This document shows positions 59,974 to 64,000 of a stretch of 64,000 nucleotides of DNA, piece after piece. The stretch lies in NCBI GenBank assembly GCA_024362935.1, contig JANCRA010000167.1, positions 124,001 to 188,000 of the forward strand. Reading direction: 5' to 3'. This DNA comes from Setophaga petechia (taxonomy: Eukaryota > Chordata > Aves > Passeriformes > Parulidae). Position 1 is the first letter of the stretch, and each line of letters begins with the position of its first letter. A program made the translations under genes and the position numbers. The notes under the pieces are model-generated. The model was given only the letters and a program-made list of their open reading frames with translations. It did no database searches and was not told where the DNA came from.

Positions 59974-60302
59974 GCATCATCTTCCTCATCTCCCTGGCTG
60001 TTCTCTCATACGAGCGTTGCTGCACCATGACCAGGACAGCAGAGCCTGACACCACCAACTACAGGAAAGCCTGGGCAGCCATCATCCTGTCCTGGACATA
60101 CTCCCTGCTCTGGACTGTGCCCCCACTGCTTGGCTGGAGCAGCTATGGGCCAGAGGGAGCAGGGATCACCTGCTCTGTGAACTGGCATTCCAGGGATGCC
60201 AGCAATGCCTCCTACATCATCTGTCTTTTCATCTTTTGCCTTGTGATCCCGTTTGCCATCATTGTCTGTTCCTATGGGAAGCTGCTCTGTGCTGTCAGAC
60301 AG
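59974..60302 (+). CDS. TMT/encephalopsin-type opsin, exon 2
   Basis: An intact 329-bp exon. The acceptor GGCACAG precedes 59,974, whose first two bases complete the glycine codon begun by exon 1. It encodes the rest of TM3 with ERC in place of DRY (LSYERCC), ICL2, TM4 (WTYSLLWTVPPLLGW) and ECL2. ECL2 holds a glutamate six residues before the disulfide cysteine (PEGAGITC), the position of the ancestral opsin counterion (Glu181 in rhodopsin numbering). TM5 follows, ending AVRQ. The donor GTAAGT at 60,303 is in phase 0. The pattern fits TMT opsins better than OPN3, pinopsin or visual opsins. TM6, TM7 and the Schiff-base lysine must lie further right; I see no such exon up to 64,000. Confidence 0.88.
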
Positions 60303-60489
60303 GTAAGTTGATTCCTCAGCTGCCTTTTGAGTGTCACCCCAAGCCCATGATGCCCATTTTCCACCTTTGGAGCTCCTCTGATGCCAGATGTGCTGCCAGC
60401 CCTGGCAATGCCTCTCCTGTGCCTGTCCTGGGGACAGGCTCCACCCTACCAGGGCTTTGAAAGCCTCACTCAGGTGTGCACAGCTGGAG

Positions 60490-60919
60490 GGATGCCTTGG
60501 AGGGGCTGCCTAGAACAGAGGCTGGACAAGATTCAGAGAATAAAGTGGGGATTTATTAAAGGCCTTCAACAGCCACACCCTGGGCAGTCACAGCCTCCCA
60601 GGGGCTGCACCCAAGCTGGACAATGGGCATCAGTTTTTCAGACAATTATAAGTTTGGTCCATTCACATATCAGGGGTTAATTCTCCAATTACAGCTTCAG
60701 CTAATGAAGTCATTTACCCCCAGTTTGCTCCCCCCATTCACTTTTTTGTACTTTTTGGATCCTGAGGCTGTGGGGTGTCCTTGGTTCCCAGGCCCAGAGG
60801 GATTGTTTTGTCTGACCAAAATGTGAAGAGAGTAACTCACACTCTGTATGGAGTTTGGAGTGATGCACTAATGCAGTACAGGATCTGAAAAATATAAAAA
60901 CTAAAATCCTAAGGCATCA
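60490..60919. mobile_element. Solo LTR, family G, copy 2
   Basis: Aligns with 28,839-29,285 and ends with the same AAGGCATCA. It is inside opsin intron 2. The first base of the terminal TG is mutated. No clean target duplication. Confidence 0.7.
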
Positions 60920-61489
60920 GAGGCCCCTATAACAGCATCACAGATGAGGGAAGTTTGCCAGAGCACTCTAGATACTTCAAATTACTCCTAATTAAAACTA
61001 GGAAAGATTTACCTACCTTGATGAGATTGGTCCTAGGATTGAAATCTGCAGGGATGCAGTGGAGAGAGGTGAGCATTATCAGCAGGTCAGCAGAGTGTGG
61101 GAGCAGGGATTTCTGGGGGTCAGTGCCTCTCCTATGAGAGCAGGAAAGTGAACCCTGCAGAAAAGGCTGCTGAGAAAAGAGTCACATAGGACCAAGCTGC
61201 TGGTGGGATCAGGCAAAGCAGGAGGATGGAACTTAGCAAATCTGAACTGTAAGGCAGACCCATGGCATGAGGCAGATAACCCTGGACACAAAGCAAACCC
61301 AGTCCATAAATGACCATCATTGAGTCTTAACTTCTTTTCTGCCAGGATCAGGATTAAATGCATGAGATGGAATTTCTTGTTGGGACTCAGGTGTTTATCA
61401 GTTCTTATCTATGGTACAGTCTCACAAACCCTGAGTTCTACAGCACTCCACTCTAATAAACTAAAATGGAGTACTATCTCTCTCTCTCT

Positions 61490-61810
61490 CTACAAGGCCT
61501 TTTAAGGATAAACTGTCCAGTTAAGAAATGACACCTAAATTATTTTTACTTTTAACCCAATAACCAACCACCCGTGCCCTGCAATGGGGACTTTTTATCC
61601 AGTTACACAAAACCACCCAAAGCCATGGAGAAGAAGGTGAAGAAGAAGTGAAGAAGGAGCAGCCTTGGCCCTAAAGCCCAGAGTTCTCTAAAACCTCCAT
61701 CTTGCTTTATAGATATTACTGTATTCTAAACCCTTAAACTCTAAGTTTCCCACCCTGTGATATTACACATTTCTATTCAAACTCCACAGCCACAATCCCA
61801 GTTCTGTTAT
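61490..61810. mobile_element. Possible LTR fragment
   Basis: The text around AACCAACCACCCGTGCCCTG, GGAGAAGAAGGTGAAGAAG and CCTCCATCTTGC resembles a songbird LTR. There is no second copy here and the edges are unknown. Confidence 0.3.
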
Positions 61811-64000
61811 TCCATTTTGGAAGATTCTCCATGCTCTCAGGTCAGTGCAGTGTTCTCCTGGGGGTCAGTGCCTGGCAGCACAGAAAGTCTGACATTCCCA
61901 GCAGCCAGGGTTCCAACAGGCCATGAGCTTTTTTTGCCAAGAGAAGGAATAGTAGCTCTAAATGTTGCTACCCCAGTGGAGCATTTGGTACCAAACACCA
62001 TCAGGGCAGCAGTGTCAGGCAGCTGGAAATGCCAGTGCAGAGGTTTTCCCTCCTGTGTGAAGAAATCTGCATTTAGCCAGGAGTGATGGAGCAGGCATGG
62101 GGAGGCTGGGAGAGGCTGGAGAGCAGGGCAGCCCCTTGGGGAGCCAGGACAGGCAAGGACTGTCCCAGCACAAGGGATCATCCACCCCCAAACACCTCCA
62201 CACTGGGTCCCTGCAGCCTGGGAGCCCCTCCAGGCTGGCTCCAGCTCCATCAGTGCTCCCAGAGCTGGCTTGGGCTCACCTCGTGCAGTGAGCAAAGAGG
62301 GAATTAGATAAAGATCACTCTGTGAGCCACATTTGCAGATGTAAACTTTAAATTAAGCTTTTTATTGCTTAGGGACTTTGGGCAGAAGCAAATTAAATCG
62401 GTGGAGATGTTTAAATTAATTCTCATACACCCCCAGCCCATTGTCTTACAAATCCTTCACTCCCCACAAAAGCCAGTTCAGTCCCCTCTGGCCACCCTGT
62501 GCTGGGAGCAGCTGCTGCTCCTGCACCACCACGGACCCTGAGCACAGGGAAGGGCTGGGTTTCACAGGACTTCAGTGTTTTTTCAGCTTTTAAGGCTAAA
62601 AATCCCTGTTTTAGAGGTGCTGCTTGTTACAAGGTGCTCACAGCAGCTGGGGCTGGAGCAGGTCCTGCCTGCAAGAGGCTTTTCCTCTCCAGAGTTCCTC
62701 CAAGGGCAAGAAACAGCAAGCAAACCTGCTTTGCTGTGAGGGTTGTGCTGTCTGATGTGTCAGAGTGACCCCAGGGCTGGGACTGCCCTCTGCAGGCCCA
62801 GCAGAACATTGATTTCTGCTGCAGCAGCACTGCAGGGGGAAGGTTTTACACTAAATACTCTTCCCACTGATGCAGCCATCACATGAAATGTTGTATTTGG
62901 GCTCAGGGGAGTGGACAGCTGTGGACAGAGGGCAGGGGAGATGCAGCAGCAGAGCCCTGGTGACTGCAGGGAGCAGTGGGATCTCTGCAGTGAAGGGACC
63001 ACAGTGCCTTGGAAAAGGGCCAGGGTGGTGGCAGGGGCTGTCACCCTCCCTGTCAGATGGGTGACAACTCTAAAGGTCAGGAGCTGTCTTCCCTGTGCTC
63101 CCTGGTCCTGCAGAAACCCCAAAACAAGGGAAAACAATATGAAAATGGTTTAATCTGGATCGAAATGATCCTTTCAGGAAGGGGGGTTTTCCACAAAGAG
63201 GGGAAGTCAGAACTGGATGGTGCTGTGGGTGCACCTGGGCTCCTTTGGGAAGGCAGGAGGGCAGGGCAGGGGCAGAGCCTCCCTGCTGCCCCCCATGCCC
63301 TGTGCCATCCCTGCTCTGACCCAGGCTGCTCCCCAGCATCCCCAGGGCAGCAAGGTGCAGGAGCAGCAAAATCCCTGCTGTGTGTGAGAGACAGACAAAA
63401 AATGAACAAAAATAAGCTTCACATGCCAGCTTAATATTCAAGGAATTGAAAAACAGACATTTGTGCTTTTAGTGGATCTAAATTATAGGCAGCACTGTGT
63501 AAGCCCTTAATGGTGCCTTCAGCTCCTGCCATGGATATCTGCCTGTAAGTGAGATTATCTGCACCACTTACAGGAGTAAAGCTGTGCTGGGAGATCAGGG
63601 TGTTTGGTTCCAGCCAGGCATGAAAAAATGTATCCTTTTGCTTGACATTTGTATTTTCATGCTCTGATTTCTGACCTGATTGTCACCACGGGAGGTTTGC
63701 AGGGATGCCTGAACTCTGGGGGATCAGCCCAGGCTCCCACTCCCACTGTATTGCTTCAAGGTCACAGATTCCTTAAATTTGAAGAGAATTTTCACCTCCA
63801 AGAGCAGCTCTTGCTTTTCTTCCCATGCCCTGTTTGAGGCTGGCAGGGAATGGCCCGAGGGAAGGGTTTGCTCTGAGCAGTTTAACATGAACAGCACAGG
63901 AGCTGGGATGATCACAGCACACTGCCAACAATGAATCTGAATTCTGAAAGCAACCACTAGAAAATGAGGGCTATCTGGGTTTCCAATCACATTGAGCTTT

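Larger units (their letters stand above)
60303..64000 (+). other. Opsin intron 2 (partial)
   Basis: Starts with a consensus donor. No TM6-TM7 exon is recognisable, so the intron probably continues beyond the window. It holds one LTR at 60.5 kb and an LTR-like block at 61.5 kb. The stretch from 62,100 to 64,000 shows nothing I can name. Confidence 0.5.

Noticed and set aside
60303..64000. Search for the TM6-TM7 opsin exon
   Set aside because: No stretch encoding a CWxPY-like TM6 or the lysine-containing TM7 was seen, so the gene is treated as continuing beyond the window.

Overview
The window looks like nuclear DNA from a songbird (passerine). The evidence is CR1 LINE fragments, many short ERV solo LTRs of the types that fill passerine genomes, AT-rich and GC-rich satellites typical of a bird chromosome, and intact single-exon vertebrate receptor genes. 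Species cannot be read from the sequence. Most of the 64 kb is non-coding. Four protein-coding loci can be supported.

Layout. Positions 1-24,000 hold no recognisable host gene. They contain solo LTRs, one short retroviral env remnant, a CR1 copy split by an LTR, and several tandem arrays (6.2, 9.5, 12.0, 13.7, 15.2, 17.8 and 20.3 kb). Positions 24,000-40,000 hold three GPR35-like class A GPCR genes in tandem, all on the minus strand (24,160-25,029; 32,366-33,307; 38,780-39,712). Each coding region is intact in one exon, preceded by a splice acceptor 12-37 nt upstream of the ATG. This points to an inherited plan with a non-coding first exon. A CpG-rich block near 35 kb is the likely promoter of the middle gene. 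Positions 40,000-57,000 are repeat-rich spacer with a CR1 foldback at 45.3 kb and several nested LTRs. From 57,362 the plus strand carries the first two coding exons of a TMT/encephalopsin-type opsin. The remaining exons, including the retinal-binding lysine, are expected beyond position 64,000.

Function. The three receptors share the GPR35 signature (WTET in ICL1, DRY, CFLP in TM6, C-C-L-D-x-x-C-Y-Y in TM7), but they differ in the ligand pocket and C-tail. They look like a lineage-expanded family whose members may sense different acidic metabolites. The opsin is an unrelated, divergently oriented photoreceptor gene.

Most notable signal: the first receptor stops at a TAG followed directly by CTAG. 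Reading on in frame for 21 codons gives a polar Ser/Glu-rich GPCR-like tail and a total length (311 aa) matching its two paralogues (313 and 310 aa). This fits either a recent nonsense truncation or programmed stop-codon readthrough. The opsin's first exon also carries a two-base (GG) frameshift in TM2, either an assembly error in GC-rich DNA or a real lesion.
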